Positions 42,797 to 51,790 are shown, counted from the first letter of the stretch. The stretch: DNA of 64,000 nucleotides from Streptomyces sp. M92 (GCF_028473745.1 NZ_CP101137.1:3782001-3846000), one strand, 5' to 3'. The notes: generated by a model from the sequence alone, not told the origin. Numbers and translations are program-made.

Positions 42797-43381
42797 GTGA
42801 GTGGTACTTCCCCAGGTCTCCAGCCCCCCGCCGACGCCGTCAAACCCGTACGGCACCCCGACGCGCCCGCCCCCGGCGAGCTGCTCGGCGCCCACTACGG
42901 CCAGTGCTTCGGCTGCGGGGGCGACCAGCCCCACGGGCTGCACCTCCAGGCGCGGGCCGGTGAAGGCGTGTCGATCACCGCCGAGTTCACCGTGCAGTCC
43001 GCCCACCAGGGCGCCCCCGGCCTCGCCCACGGCGGCGTGCTGGCCAGCGCGCTGGACGAGACCCTCGGTTCGCTCAACTGGCTGCTGCGCACCATCGCGG
43101 TGACCGGGCGGCTGGAGACCGACTTCCTGCGGCCGGTGCCCGTCGACACCACGCTGTACCTGGAGGCCGAGGTGACCGCGGTGGCCGGCCGGAAGATCTA
43201 CTCCACCGCCACCGGCCGGATCGGCGGCCCCGACGGACCCGTGGCCGTGCGCGCCGACGCCCTCTTCATCGAGGTCAAGGTCGAACACTTCGTGAACCAC
43301 GGCCGCGAGGAGGAGATCCGCGCCGCCATGGACGACCCCGACCAGGTCCGCCGGGCCCGTGCCTTCGAGGTGAACCCGTGA
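42797..43381 (+). CDS. PaaI-family hotdog thioesterase
   Basis: 194-aa hotdog-fold protein. The CFGCGGDQPHGLHL opening and the catalytic region AHGGVLASALDETLGSLNW (His, Gly and Asp/Glu of the PaaI active site) mark it as an acyl-CoA thioesterase. The GTG start at 42797 follows a probable -10 element (TAAGGT), so the message may be nearly leaderless. It overlaps dut by 4 bp (GTGA), which couples their translation. Substrate is unknown. Confidence 0.87.
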   Translation: MSGTSPGLQPPADAVKPVRHPDAPAPGELLGAHYGQCFGCGGDQPHGLHLQARAGEGVSITAEFTVQSAHQGAPGLAHGGVLASALDETLGSLNWLLRTIAVTGRLETDFLRPVPVDTTLYLEAEVTAVAGRKIYSTATGRIGGPDGPVAVRADALFIEVKVEHFVNHGREEEIRAAMDDPDQVRRARAFEVNP

Positions 43382-43956
43382 GTCTGCCGGACCCCGGACA
43401 CCGCGAGCCCCGCCCCGACCTCGACGTCCTGATCCGCCGCGTCGACCCCGACGTTCCGCTGCCGGAGTACGCGCAGCCCGGCGACGCGGGCGCCGACCTG
43501 CGCACCACGGTCGACTGCGAACTGAAGCCCGGTGAGCGCGCCGTTCTTCCCACGGGCGTGTCTGTGGCGCTCCCGGAGGGGTACGCGGCCTTCGTGCACC
43601 CGCGTTCCGGGCTCGCTGCCCGCTTCGGTGTCGCCCTCGTGAATGCCCCGGGGACGATTGATGCCGGGTACCGTGGGGAGATCAAGGTGATCGTGGTGAA
43701 TCTCGATCCGCGCGACAGCGTGCGGTTCGAGCGCTTCGACCGGATTGCCCAACTGGTCGTCCAGCAGGTCGAGAGGGTCCGCTTCCATCAGGTCGCGGAG
43801 CTTCCCGACTCGGCGCGGGCCGGAGGGGGCTTCGGGTCCACCGGCGGCCACGCCGGGACGGACCGCGCAAGCGGCACAAGCGGTCAGGTCGCCGAGGGCG
43901 GCCCGACGGGTGGGAATCGATACGCTTCGGTCGTATCCGACCGGGAAGGACAGTGA
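43378..43956 (+). CDS. dut: dUTP diphosphatase (dUTPase)
   Basis: 192-aa trimeric dUTPase that hydrolyses dUTP to dUMP, keeping uracil out of DNA and feeding dTMP synthesis. All five motifs are present: PGDAGADLRT, HPRSGLAARFG, NAPGTIDAGYRGE, FDRIAQLVVQ and the C-terminal P-loop-like AGGGFGSTG. An extra tail of about 35 residues follows motif 5, longer than in most dUTPases. It overlaps the thioesterase gene and is followed by DUF3710. Confidence 0.94.
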   Translation: MSLPDPGHREPRPDLDVLIRRVDPDVPLPEYAQPGDAGADLRTTVDCELKPGERAVLPTGVSVALPEGYAAFVHPRSGLAARFGVALVNAPGTIDAGYRGEIKVIVVNLDPRDSVRFERFDRIAQLVVQQVERVRFHQVAELPDSARAGGGFGSTGGHAGTDRASGTSGQVAEGGPTGGNRYASVVSDREGQ

Positions 43957-43957
43957 C

Positions 43958-44710
43958 GTGTTCGGACGTCGCAAGAAGAGGGATGCCGCCGAGGACGCGG
44001 CCGGCGAGGCCGAGCAGGTCGTCGACAGCGTCGACACCGAGGCGGACGAAGAGCGCGAGCGCGTGCGGCTCGAGCCCGAACCGCGGCCCGACGGGCCCTG
44101 GGACAGCACCGAGGTCCGCGACCCCGCCGAGGGCCGGGTGGACCTGGGCGGTCTGTTCGTACCCGGAGTCGAGGGCATGGAGCTGCGGGTGGAGGTCGCG
44201 GGCGACGCGATCGTCGCCGCGACCGTCGTGCTGCGCGACAGCGCCATCCAGCTGCAGGGCTTCGCCGCGCCCAAGCGCGAGGGCATCTGGGCCGAGGTGC
44301 GCGAGGAGATCGGCTCCGGCATCACCCAGCAGGGCGGCATCATCGACGAGGTCGAGGGCCCGCTGGGCTGGGAGCTGCGGGCGCAGGTCCCGGTGCAGCT
44401 GCCGGACGGCACGGGCGGCTTCCAGGTCGTGCGCTTCGTCGGCGTGGACGGTCCCCGCTGGTTCCTGCGCGGCGTGATCTCCGGCCAGGGCGCCGTGCAG
44501 CCGCAGGCCGCCGGTCTGCTGGAGCAGATCTTCCGGGACACGGTCGTGGTCCGCGGCGAGGGTCCGATGGCCCCGCGCGACCCGATCGTCCTCAAGCTCC
44601 CCAACGACGCGCAGATGGTCCCCGAGGGCGTCCAGCAGGAGGAGGGCTCCCGCTTCTCCGGCGGCATGGGCCAGCTCCAGCGCGGCCCGGAGATCACCGA
44701 GGTCCGGTAG
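43958..44710 (+). CDS. DUF3710 domain protein
   Basis: 250 aa. It starts with a basic FGRRKKR patch, then a highly acidic linker (EAEQVVDSVDTEADEERER), and then the DUF3710 beta-rich domain (RVDLGGLFVPGVEG to VVVRGEGPMAPRDPIVLKLP). DUF3710 is found next to dut in nearly all actinobacteria, and its role is unknown. GTG 43958 has GGGAAGGA upstream and starts one base after the dut stop. The hairpin at 44733-44776 ends the operon. Confidence 0.88.
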   Translation: MFGRRKKRDAAEDAAGEAEQVVDSVDTEADEERERVRLEPEPRPDGPWDSTEVRDPAEGRVDLGGLFVPGVEGMELRVEVAGDAIVAATVVLRDSAIQLQGFAAPKREGIWAEVREEIGSGITQQGGIIDEVEGPLGWELRAQVPVQLPDGTGGFQVVRFVGVDGPRWFLRGVISGQGAVQPQAAGLLEQIFRDTVVVRGEGPMAPRDPIVLKLPNDAQMVPEGVQQEEGSRFSGGMGQLQRGPEITEVR

Positions 44711-44732
44711 GCGAGTACGAGTTCGAGCACTC

Positions 44733-44776
44733 GGCACGGAGGGCCGCGTCCCGTAGGGGACACGGCCCTCCGTGCC
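44733..44776 (+). terminator. Terminator of the thioesterase-dut-DUF3710 operon
   Basis: Long stem (GGCACGGAGGGCCG ... CGGCCCTCCGTGCC, continuing with GTCCC/GGGAC after one unpaired base on each side) with a 4-base loop. Confidence 0.85.
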
Positions 44777-44911
44777 ATGCCGGGGCCACGCCGCGACATC
44801 CGGCCCTTCCGCTCCGCGCGGCCGTGTCGGGCGGTGCCGACCGTGACCGGCCGCACCGACGGTGACGGGCCGCACCGGCCCCGCACGGCCGCACCGGCCG
44901 TGACGGGTCGC

Positions 44912-44949
44912 GCCGTTGTGCCGGGGTCGCGCCGTTGTGCCGGGGTCGC
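44912..44949 (+). repeat. 19-bp tandem direct repeat (2 copies)
   Basis: Two exact tandem copies of a 19-base unit upstream of the ABC ATPase gene. No regulator is known for it. Confidence 0.7.
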
Positions 44950-45029
44950 GGTGACGACCCGTGCCGCACCTTGAACGTCCCGGTGCCGCCCGGCGATACT
45001 GGCGCCCGGTTTCCGGCGGGGGAGGGCAC

Positions 45030-45728
45030 ATGAGCCAGGGCCAGGTGGTCACCGACACCATGGTGCGCGTCGAGGGCGTGCGCAAGGCGTACGGTCACGG
45101 GGCCGCCGCCGTACACGCCCTGCGCGGCGTCTCCTTCGAGGTGCGGCGTGGTGAGCTGGTCGCCCTGAAGGGGCGGTCGGGCTCCGGGAAGACCACGCTG
45201 CTCAACATCGTCGGCGGGCTCGACGCGGCCGACGCCGGGCGGGTCGAGGTCGACGGCCGGGACCTCGCGGAACTGGACGAGGACGGCCTGCTCGCCCTGC
45301 GCCGGGACCGCGTCGGCTTCGTCTTCCAGTCCTTCGGCCTCATCCCGATCCTCACCGCCGCCGAGAACGTCGGCGTCCCGCTGCGGCTGCGCCGTACCGC
45401 ACCGCGCGAACGCGAGGAACGCGTCGCACTGCTCCTCTCCCTCGTCGGCCTCGCCGACCACGCCGCCCAGCGTCCCGGTGAGCTGTCCGGCGGGCAGCAG
45501 CAGCGGGTCGCCATCGCCCGCGCCCTCGCCAACAACCCGGCGCTGCTGATCGCCGACGAGCCCACCGGCCAGCTGGACGCGCAGACCGGGCACGCCGTGA
45601 TGGAGCTGCTGCGGGCCGTCGTACGCAGCGAACGGGTCACCGCCCTCGTCGCCACCCACGACGCCACACTGCTGGACCTGGCCGACCGGGTGCTCGAACT
45701 CCGGGACGGGGAGATCGTCGCGGAGTGA
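45030..45728 (+). CDS. ABC transporter ATP-binding protein (MacB/LolD type)
   Basis: 232-aa ATPase with Walker A GRSGSGKTT, signature LSGGQQQR, Walker B LLIADEPTG and the H-loop ATHD. The sequence class is that of MacB/LolD/FtsE-like exporters or lipoprotein-release systems. No permease gene is next to it; kdpD follows. It must pair with a membrane protein coded elsewhere or act alone. The ATG has GGGGGAGGG upstream. Confidence 0.9.
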   Translation: MSQGQVVTDTMVRVEGVRKAYGHGAAAVHALRGVSFEVRRGELVALKGRSGSGKTTLLNIVGGLDAADAGRVEVDGRDLAELDEDGLLALRRDRVGFVFQSFGLIPILTAAENVGVPLRLRRTAPREREERVALLLSLVGLADHAAQRPGELSGGQQQRVAIARALANNPALLIADEPTGQLDAQTGHAVMELLRAVVRSERVTALVATHDATLLDLADRVLELRDGEIVAE

Positions 45729-45851
45729 CACCGCGGGCGTCAGAGTTGCGTCAAAGAGCACCGGCGCCCCCTGTCCCGCCCTGATTTGTCGGGATTGCTG
45801 GCCGTAGGGTCGACGCTGCGCAACCAGCGCTGACCGGAAGACAATGAGGCC

Positions 45852-48398
45852 ATGGGACGCGGCAAGCTTCGGATCTACCTCGGTGCGGCACCGGGCGTCG
45901 GCAAGACGTACGCGATGCTGTCCGAGGCGCACCGCCGCATGGAGCGGGGCACGGACTGCGTCGTGGCCTTCGTGGAGCACCACGGCAGGTCCCGCACCGA
46001 GGTGCTGCTGCACGGCCTGGAGCAGGTGCCGCGCCGGGAGCTGGCTCACCGCGGCGCCGTCTTCACCGAACTGGACCCGGACGCGGTGCTGGAACGCGCC
46101 CCCCGGGTCGCCCTGGTGGACGAACTGGCGCACACCAACGTCCCCGGCGCCCGCAACGCCAAACGCTGGCAGGACGTGGAGGAGCTGCTGGCCGCCGGGA
46201 TCGACGTGATCTCGACCGTCAACATCCAGCACCTGGAGTCCCTCGGCGACGTCGTCGAGTCGATCACCGGCGTACGGCAGCAGGAGACCGTGCCGGACGA
46301 GGTGGTGCGCCGGGCCGACCAGATAGAGCTCGTGGACATGTCGCCGCAGGCGCTGCGCCGGCGCATGGCCCACGGCAACATCTACCAGCCGGACAAGGTC
46401 GACGCGGCGCTGTCCAACTACTTCCGCCCCGGCAACCTCACCGCCCTGCGCGAGCTGGCCCTCCTGTGGGTGGCCGACCGGGTTGACGAGTACCTCCAGC
46501 AGTACCGCAGCGAACACCGCGTCTCGAGGATCTGGGGCTCGCGCGAGCGCATCGTGGTCGGCCTGACCGGCGGCCCCGAGGGCCGGACCCTGATACGCCG
46601 GGCCGCGCGCCTCGCGGAGAAGGGCGCCGGCGGCGAGGTGCTGGCCGTCTACATAGCCCGCAGCGACGGGCTCACCGCGGCCTCCCCCAAGGAACTGGCG
46701 GTGCAGCGCACCCTGGTGGAGGACCTCGGCGGCACCTTCCACCACGTACTCGGCGACGACATACCGGCCGCGCTGCTCGACTTCGCGCGCGGCAGCAACG
46801 CCACCCAGATCGTCCTCGGCTCCTCGCGCCGCAAGGCCTGGCAGTACGTCTTCGGACCCGGCGTCGGCGCCACGGTGGCCCGTGAGTCCGGCCCCGACCT
46901 GGACGTCCACATCGTGACCCACGAGGAGGTCGCCAAGGGCCGGGGACTGCCCGTGGCCACGGGCGCGCGGCTCGGCCGCTCCCGGAGCGTCTGGGGCTGG
47001 CTCACCGGCCTCGGCGGCCCGGTCCTGCTCACCCTGCTGCTGAACACCGTCCACCTCGGCCTCGCCAACGACGTGCTGCTGTACCTGGCGCTGACCGTGG
47101 CCGCCGCGCTGCTCGGCGGCCTGTACCCGGCGCTCGCCTCGGCCGCGGTCGGCTCCCTCCTGCTGAACTGGTTCTTCACGCCCCCGGTCAACCGGATCAC
47201 CATCGCCGACCCCAGGAACATGCTTGCGCTCGCCATATTCGTGGGCGTCGCGCTCTCCGTGGCCTCGGTCGTCGACCTCGCGGCCCGCCGCACCCACCAG
47301 GCCGCCCGGCTGCGCGCCGAGTCGGAGATCCTCTCCTTCCTCGCCGGTGACGTCCTGCGCGGCGAGACCAGCCTGGAGACCCTGTTGGAACGGGTCCGCG
47401 AGACCTTCGGCATGGAGTCGGCCGCCCTGCTGGAACGGGACGGCGACGTGGCGCCCTGGACCTGCGCCGGACGGGCGGGGACGGGCCCGCCGGTGGAGCG
47501 CCCTGAGGACGCGGACGTGGACATGCCGGTCGGGGACCACATGGCCCTCGCGCTGACCGGCCGGGTGCTGCCCGCCGAGGACCGCCGGGTGCTGGCCGCC
47601 TTCGCCGCCCAGGCCGCCGTCGTACTGGACCGCCGGCGCCTGCGCGAGGAGGCCGACCGGGCCCGCGCGCTGGCCGAGGGCAACCGCATCCGCACGGCGC
47701 TGCTGGCCGCCGTCAGCCACGACCTGCGGACACCGCTCGCCGGCATCAAGGCCGCGGTCACCAGTCTGCGCTCCGACGACGTGGCGTGGTCCGAGGAGGA
47801 CCGGGCCGAGCTGCTCGAGGGGATCGAGGAGGGCGCCGACCGCCTCGACCACCTGGTGGGCAACCTGCTCGACATGTCCCGCCTGCAGACCGGCACGGTC
47901 ACGCCGCTGATCCGCGAGATAGACGTCGACGAGGTGGTGCCGATGGCGCTCGGCGGCGTCCCCGAGGGCAGCGTCGAGCTGGACGTCCCCGAGACGCTGC
48001 CCATGGTCGCCGTCGACGCGGGGCTGCTGGAGCGCGCGATGGCCAACCTGATCGAGAACGCCGTCAAGTACAGCCCCGCCGACCGGACCGTCCTGGTCGC
48101 CGCCAGCGCCCTCGCGGACCGCGTCGAGGTCCGGGTCGTCGACCGGGGACCGGGCGTGCCGGACGGCGCCAAGGAGCGCATCTTCGAGCCCTTCCAGCGG
48201 TACGGCGACGCCCCGCGCGGAGCCGGAGTGGGCCTCGGCCTGGCCGTGGCCCGGGGTTTCGCCGAGGCGATGGCCGGCACGCTGAACGCCGAGGACACGC
48301 CCGGCGGCGGCCTCACCATGGTGCTCACCCTCCGCGCGGCCGGTCCACACGCCGGCGCTCTCCCTGTCACCACAGCAGAAAGGCAGGCCGCCCGATGA
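45852..48398 (+). CDS. kdpD: KdpD sensor kinase for potassium
   Basis: 848 aa. The N-terminal KdpD domain has Walker A GAAPGVGKTYAML and the LVDELAHTNVPG motif. A universal-stress-like domain (about residues 235-365), four close membrane helices (about 383-480), a GAF-like domain, the H-box (AVSHDLRTPL, His near 622) and a HATPase domain follow. It senses K+ limitation or turgor and signals to KdpE, overlapping it by ATGA. The c-di-AMP motif known from staphylococcal KdpD (SxS ... FTAxY) is not seen here (GG and EVLAVY at those places). The kdpFABC pump genes are not in this window. Confidence 0.93.
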   Translation: MGRGKLRIYLGAAPGVGKTYAMLSEAHRRMERGTDCVVAFVEHHGRSRTEVLLHGLEQVPRRELAHRGAVFTELDPDAVLERAPRVALVDELAHTNVPGARNAKRWQDVEELLAAGIDVISTVNIQHLESLGDVVESITGVRQQETVPDEVVRRADQIELVDMSPQALRRRMAHGNIYQPDKVDAALSNYFRPGNLTALRELALLWVADRVDEYLQQYRSEHRVSRIWGSRERIVVGLTGGPEGRTLIRRAARLAEKGAGGEVLAVYIARSDGLTAASPKELAVQRTLVEDLGGTFHHVLGDDIPAALLDFARGSNATQIVLGSSRRKAWQYVFGPGVGATVARESGPDLDVHIVTHEEVAKGRGLPVATGARLGRSRSVWGWLTGLGGPVLLTLLLNTVHLGLANDVLLYLALTVAAALLGGLYPALASAAVGSLLLNWFFTPPVNRITIADPRNMLALAIFVGVALSVASVVDLAARRTHQAARLRAESEILSFLAGDVLRGETSLETLLERVRETFGMESAALLERDGDVAPWTCAGRAGTGPPVERPEDADVDMPVGDHMALALTGRVLPAEDRRVLAAFAAQAAVVLDRRRLREEADRARALAEGNRIRTALLAAVSHDLRTPLAGIKAAVTSLRSDDVAWSEEDRAELLEGIEEGADRLDHLVGNLLDMSRLQTGTVTPLIREIDVDEVVPMALGGVPEGSVELDVPETLPMVAVDAGLLERAMANLIENAVKYSPADRTVLVAASALADRVEVRVVDRGPGVPDGAKERIFEPFQRYGDAPRGAGVGLGLAVARGFAEAMAGTLNAEDTPGGGLTMVLTLRAAGPHAGALPVTTAERQAAR

Positions 48399-49078
48399 CC
48401 CGGGTGCTCGTGATCGACGACGAACCGCAGATCGTGCGGGCCCTCGTGATCAACCTCAAGGCCCGGCACTACGAGGTCGACGCCGCCCACGACGGAGCCA
48501 CCGCCCTTCAGCTCGCCGCCGCCCGCCACCCCGACGTGGTGGTGCTGGACCTGGGCCTGCCCGACATGGACGGCGTCGAGGTGATCCGGGGCCTGCGCGG
48601 CTGGACCCGGGTGCCGATCCTGGTGCTCTCCGCCCGGCACTCCTCCGACGAGAAGGTCGAGGCGCTCGACGCGGGGGCCGACGACTACGTGACCAAGCCC
48701 TTCGGCATGGACGAACTGCTGGCCCGCCTGCGTGCCGCCGTCCGCCGGGCCGAACCCGTTCCGGGCGGCGAGGACGACGTGATCGTCGACACCGCCGACT
48801 TCTCCGTCGACCTGGCCGCGAAGAAGGTGAACCGCGGCGGCCGGGACGTACGGCTGACGCCCACCGAGTGGCACCTGCTGGAGGTGCTGGTGCGCAACAC
48901 CGGGCGCCTGGTCAGCCAGAAGCAGCTCCTCCAGGAGGTGTGGGGACCGTCGTACGGGACGGAGACGAACTACCTGCGGGTCTACATGGCGCAGCTGCGC
49001 CGCAAGCTGGAGACGGACCCGGCGCACCCGCGCCACTTCATCACCGAGCCGGGCATGGGGTACCGCTTCGAGAAGTGA
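48395..49078 (+). CDS. kdpE: KdpE response regulator (OmpR family)
   Basis: 227-aa OmpR-type regulator. The receiver has DDE near residue 9, the phospho-acceptor Asp near 52 (VVVLDLGLPD) and Lys in VTKPF. The winged helix contains VRLTPTEWHLLEVL, YLRVYMAQLRRKLE and PGMGYRF. Translationally coupled to kdpD. The known target is the kdpFABC promoter; with none here, it acts in trans and may also control the nearby potassium transporters. Confidence 0.93.
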   Translation: MTRVLVIDDEPQIVRALVINLKARHYEVDAAHDGATALQLAAARHPDVVVLDLGLPDMDGVEVIRGLRGWTRVPILVLSARHSSDEKVEALDAGADDYVTKPFGMDELLARLRAAVRRAEPVPGGEDDVIVDTADFSVDLAAKKVNRGGRDVRLTPTEWHLLEVLVRNTGRLVSQKQLLQEVWGPSYGTETNYLRVYMAQLRRKLETDPAHPRHFITEPGMGYRFEK

Positions 49079-49140
49079 GCCTCGCGATACCGGCCAGGAG
49101 AGGGTGTCTCGCTGTCGGCGCGCCCCGGTACGCTTCAGAC

Positions 49141-49539
49141 ATGAGTGCTGCTCCGCGTTCCGACAAGCCGGTGGGCCGGTTCCGGCGCATGTTCGACCGG
49201 CTCTCCTCGTCGCAGGAGGACCTGGAGTCCGAGGAACTGCGCGAGGACGCCGACACCGCCGGCTGCACCCGTATCGGCGACTGCCAGGACCGTCAGATCG
49301 TCTCGGTTACTGGTACCTTGCGCACGGTCACCCTGCGACCGCGCGCGGGCGTCCCGGCCCTGGAGGCCGAGCTGTTCGACGGCTCCGCCGCCCTGGACGT
49401 GGTGTGGCTGGGCAGGCGCTCCATCGTGGGCATAGAGCCGGGGCGCAAGCTCATCGCATCGGGCCGGATCTCCATGAGCCGGGGCCGCCGGGTGCTCTTC
49501 AACCCGAAATACGAACTGAGACCCCTCGGACGGGAGTAG
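49141..49539 (+). CDS. OB-fold nucleic-acid-binding domain protein
   Basis: 132-aa single OB-fold domain (RQIVSVTGTLRTVTLRP ... VVWLGRRSIVGIEPGRKLIASG), related to tRNA-anticodon/RecG-type OB folds. A TACGCT -10-like element lies just ahead of the ATG with no ribosome-binding site, so the transcript is probably leaderless. The gene runs with DUF3159 in the same order as in mycobacteria. DNA or RNA binding is expected but unproven. Confidence 0.85.
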   Translation: MSAAPRSDKPVGRFRRMFDRLSSSQEDLESEELREDADTAGCTRIGDCQDRQIVSVTGTLRTVTLRPRAGVPALEAELFDGSAALDVVWLGRRSIVGIEPGRKLIASGRISMSRGRRVLFNPKYELRPLGRE

Positions 49540-49542
49540 CCG

Positions 49543-50331
49543 GTGACGTCGCTCGACAAGCCGACCGAAGACACCCAGGACACGGAAGCCGGCGACGCGC
49601 GGGCGGTGACGGAGGCCGCGCTGTTCGAGGCGTTCGGCGGCGTGCGGGGCATGGTCGAGACGGTGCTGCCGGGCCTGCTCTTCGTCACCATCTTCACGCT
49701 CAACAACGACCTGCACATGTCGGCGATCGCGGCGCTCGCCGTGTCGCTGGTGCTGGTCGTGGTCCGGCTGGCGATGAAGGACACCGTCAAGCACGCCTTC
49801 AGCGGCGTCTTCGGCGTCGCCTTCGGCGTGGTCTTCGCGATGATGACCGACAACGCCAAGAACTTCTACCTGCCGGGCATGCTCTACACCCTGGGCCTGG
49901 CCCTGGCGTACATCGTGACCGCGCTGGCCGGCGTGCCCCTGATCGGTCTGATCCTCGGCCCGGTCTTCAAGGAGAACCTCTCCTGGCGCACCCGGAACCC
50001 GGGACGCAAGAAGGCCTACACCAAGGCCAGCTACGCCTGGGGCCTCATCCTGCTCGCCAAGTCCGCGATCCTCTTCCCGCTGTACTGGTGGGCGGACACC
50101 GAGCAGCTCGGCTGGGTCCTGGTCACCCTGAAGATCCCGCCCTTCCTGCTCGCCGTCTGGCTGACCTGGGTCTTCCTGGCCAAGGCGCCGGCTCCCATCG
50201 ACGTGTTCGCGGAGATGGAGGCGGCGGAGCAGGCCGAGAAGGAGCGTGAGGAGCGCGCGAAGGCCGAGCGCGAGGCCCGCGGCGAGGACACCCTGGACCC
50301 CGCGCCCGGCGGCAGGCACCGCAAGGACTGA
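49543..50331 (+). CDS. DUF3159 integral membrane protein
   Basis: 262 aa with about six membrane helices, arranged around VLPGLLFVTIFTLNNDL, SAIAALAVSLVLVVVRLAM, FSGVFGVAFGVVFAMM and later helices to LLAVWLTWVFLAK. A charged cytoplasmic tail (AEKEREERAKAEREAR) follows. The N-x-K-N-F-Y-L-P motif after helix 4 is typical of DUF3159. The topology resembles a channel- or septation-type protein (IspZ-like). GTG 49543 is three bases after the OB-fold stop. Function is unknown; it lies in a potassium-transport neighbourhood. Confidence 0.87.
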   Translation: MTSLDKPTEDTQDTEAGDARAVTEAALFEAFGGVRGMVETVLPGLLFVTIFTLNNDLHMSAIAALAVSLVLVVVRLAMKDTVKHAFSGVFGVAFGVVFAMMTDNAKNFYLPGMLYTLGLALAYIVTALAGVPLIGLILGPVFKENLSWRTRNPGRKKAYTKASYAWGLILLAKSAILFPLYWWADTEQLGWVLVTLKIPPFLLAVWLTWVFLAKAPAPIDVFAEMEAAEQAEKEREERAKAEREARGEDTLDPAPGGRHRKD

Positions 50332-50351
50332 CGCCCCCCGGAAGGGTGACG

Positions 50352-50403
50352 GCATACGACGGTGGGGCGCCCGGAGATCTCCGGGCGCCCCACCGTCGTA
50401 TGC
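50352..50403. terminator. 52-bp perfect palindrome, bidirectional terminator
   Basis: A 26-bp sequence (GCATACGACGGTGGGGCGCC...) is followed at once by its exact reverse complement, with no spacer. It lies between the convergent DUF3159 and TrkA genes and would form a very stable hairpin in RNA from either side. Confidence 0.85.
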
Positions 50404-50441
50404 GCGGACCGTGCGCGGGCCAGGTGCGGGCCGTACGCCGG

Positions 50442-51119
50442 TCAGCGCGCCGTACTGCCCTTGCGCGCCGACAGCAGGTCCTCCAGCTGCTCCTCGCGGG
50501 CCTGCGCCGCCACGAACAGCAGCTCGTCGCCGGCCTCCAGGGAGTCCTCCCCGGACGGCGTCAGCACCCGGGTGCCGCGGATGATCGTGACCAGCGAGGT
50601 GTCCTCGGGCCACTCCACGTCCCCGACCTGCGTGCCGGCCAAGGCCGACTCCTCCGGCAGCGTCAGCTCCACGAGGTTGGCGTCGCCGTGGCTGAAGCGC
50701 AGCAGCCGGACCAGGTCGCCGACGCTCACCGCCTCCTCGACCAGGGCCGACATCAGCCGCGGCGTGGAGACGGCGACGTCCACGCCCCAGGACTCGTTGA
50801 ACAGCCACTCGTTCTTCGGGTTGTTCACCCGGGCGACGACCCGCGGAACGCCGTACTCCGTCTTGGCCAGCAGGGAGACGACCAGGTTGACCTTGTCGTC
50901 GCCCGTCGCGGCGATGACGACGTTGCAGCGCTGGAGCGCCGCCTCGTCCAGGGACGTGATCTCGCACGCGTCCGCGAGCAGCCACTCCGCCATCGGCACC
51001 CGCTCGACCGAGATCGCGGTCGGCGCCTTGTCGATGAGCAGGACCTCGTGGCCGTTCTCCAGCAGCTCGCCCGCGATCGAACGGCCGACCGCGCCGGCTC
51101 CGGCAATGGCGACCCTCAT
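50442..51119 (-). CDS. ceoC: TrkA-type potassium uptake regulatory protein (RCK), second of pair
   Basis: 225-aa cytoplasmic RCK protein. The N-terminal Rossmann domain (MRVAIAGAGAVGRSIAGEL, then the acidic end of strand 2 LLIDK) binds NAD(H) or a nucleotide. The C-terminal TrkA_C domain is at about residues 145-220. It corresponds to CeoC of mycobacteria. Its ATG overlaps the upstream gene stop by one base (TGATG), so the two form a coupled heteromeric pair. No TrkG/H membrane subunit is present in the window; the divergent transporter is KimA-like. Confidence 0.9.
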   Translation of the reverse strand: MRVAIAGAGAVGRSIAGELLENGHEVLLIDKAPTAISVERVPMAEWLLADACEITSLDEAALQRCNVVIAATGDDKVNLVVSLLAKTEYGVPRVVARVNNPKNEWLFNESWGVDVAVSTPRLMSALVEEAVSVGDLVRLLRFSHGDANLVELTLPEESALAGTQVGDVEWPEDTSLVTIIRGTRVLTPSGEDSLEAGDELLFVAAQAREEQLEDLLSARKGSTAR

Positions 51120-51790
51120 CAGTGACCGCCCTCCTCTTCAGGACCCTGGGCGAACGCCGCCTCGACCTTGTCGACCTCGTCGGTGCGCATCATCACGTGC
51201 ACCAGGTCACCCTCTTGCAACACCGTCTGCGAGGAGGGCAGGATCGCCTCGCCGAGCCGGGTGAGAAACGCCACCCGCACCCCGGTCTGCTCCTGGAGCC
51301 GGCTGATCTTGTGGCCGACCCAGGACGCAGAGGTGTGCACCTCGGCGAGCTGGACCCCGCCGGTCGGGTCGCGCCACAGCGGCTCGGCGCCCGAGGGGAG
51401 CAGCCGGCGCAGCATCTGGTCGGCCGTCCAGCGGACGGTGGCGACCGTGGGGATGCCCAGACGCTGGTAGACCTCGGCGCGGCGGGGGTCGTAGATGCGG
51501 GCGGCGACGTTCTCCACGCCGAACATCTCACGAGCCACCCGGGCGGCGATGATGTTCGAGTTGTCGCCGCTGGAGACGGCGGCGAAGGCGCCGGCCTCCT
51601 CGATGCCCGCCTCGCGCAGGGTGTCCTGGTCGAAGCCGATACCGGTGACCCGGCGGCCGCCGAACGTGGAACCGAGGCGGCGGAAGGCGGTGGGGTCCTG
51701 GTCGACCACGGCGACCGTGTGCCCCTGCTGCTCCAGCGTCTGCGCGAGGGCCGAGCCCACACGCCCGCAGCCCATGATCACGATGTGCAT
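51119..51790 (-). CDS. ceoB: TrkA-type potassium uptake regulatory protein (RCK), first of pair
   Basis: 223-aa RCK protein with the dinucleotide-binding fold GCGRVGSALAQTLEQQG and VVDQDP, then ATP/NAD-loop residues and a TrkA_C domain (LGEAILPSSQTVLQEGDLVHVM). It corresponds to mycobacterial CeoB. It has a GGAAGCGGGGTG stretch upstream and possibly a 16-codon leader peptide (51795-51845). It is divergent from the KimA-like transporter with a 40-aa membrane protein gene between. RCK proteins gate K+ channels and transporters in response to nucleotides. Confidence 0.9.
   Translation of the reverse strand: MHIVIMGCGRVGSALAQTLEQQGHTVAVVDQDPTAFRRLGSTFGGRRVTGIGFDQDTLREAGIEEAGAFAAVSSGDNSNIIAARVAREMFGVENVAARIYDPRRAEVYQRLGIPTVATVRWTADQMLRRLLPSGAEPLWRDPTGGVQLAEVHTSASWVGHKISRLQEQTGVRVAFLTRLGEAILPSSQTVLQEGDLVHVMMRTDEVDKVEAAFAQGPEEEGGH

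Larger units (their letters stand above)
44711..45029. other. Intergenic region with terminator and direct repeats
   Basis: 319 bases with no supported gene. It holds the DUF3710 terminator (44733-44776), short repeats of GGTGACGGGCCGCACCGG-like words, and two exact 19-bp tandem copies of GCCGTTGTGCCGGGGTCGC (44912-44949) just before the ABC ATPase gene. Confidence 0.6.

Noticed and set aside
44777..44974. 65-codon plus-strand frame upstream of the ABC ATPase gene
   Set aside because: Arg/Pro/Thr-rich low-complexity product generated by GC-rich direct repeats; no start signal.
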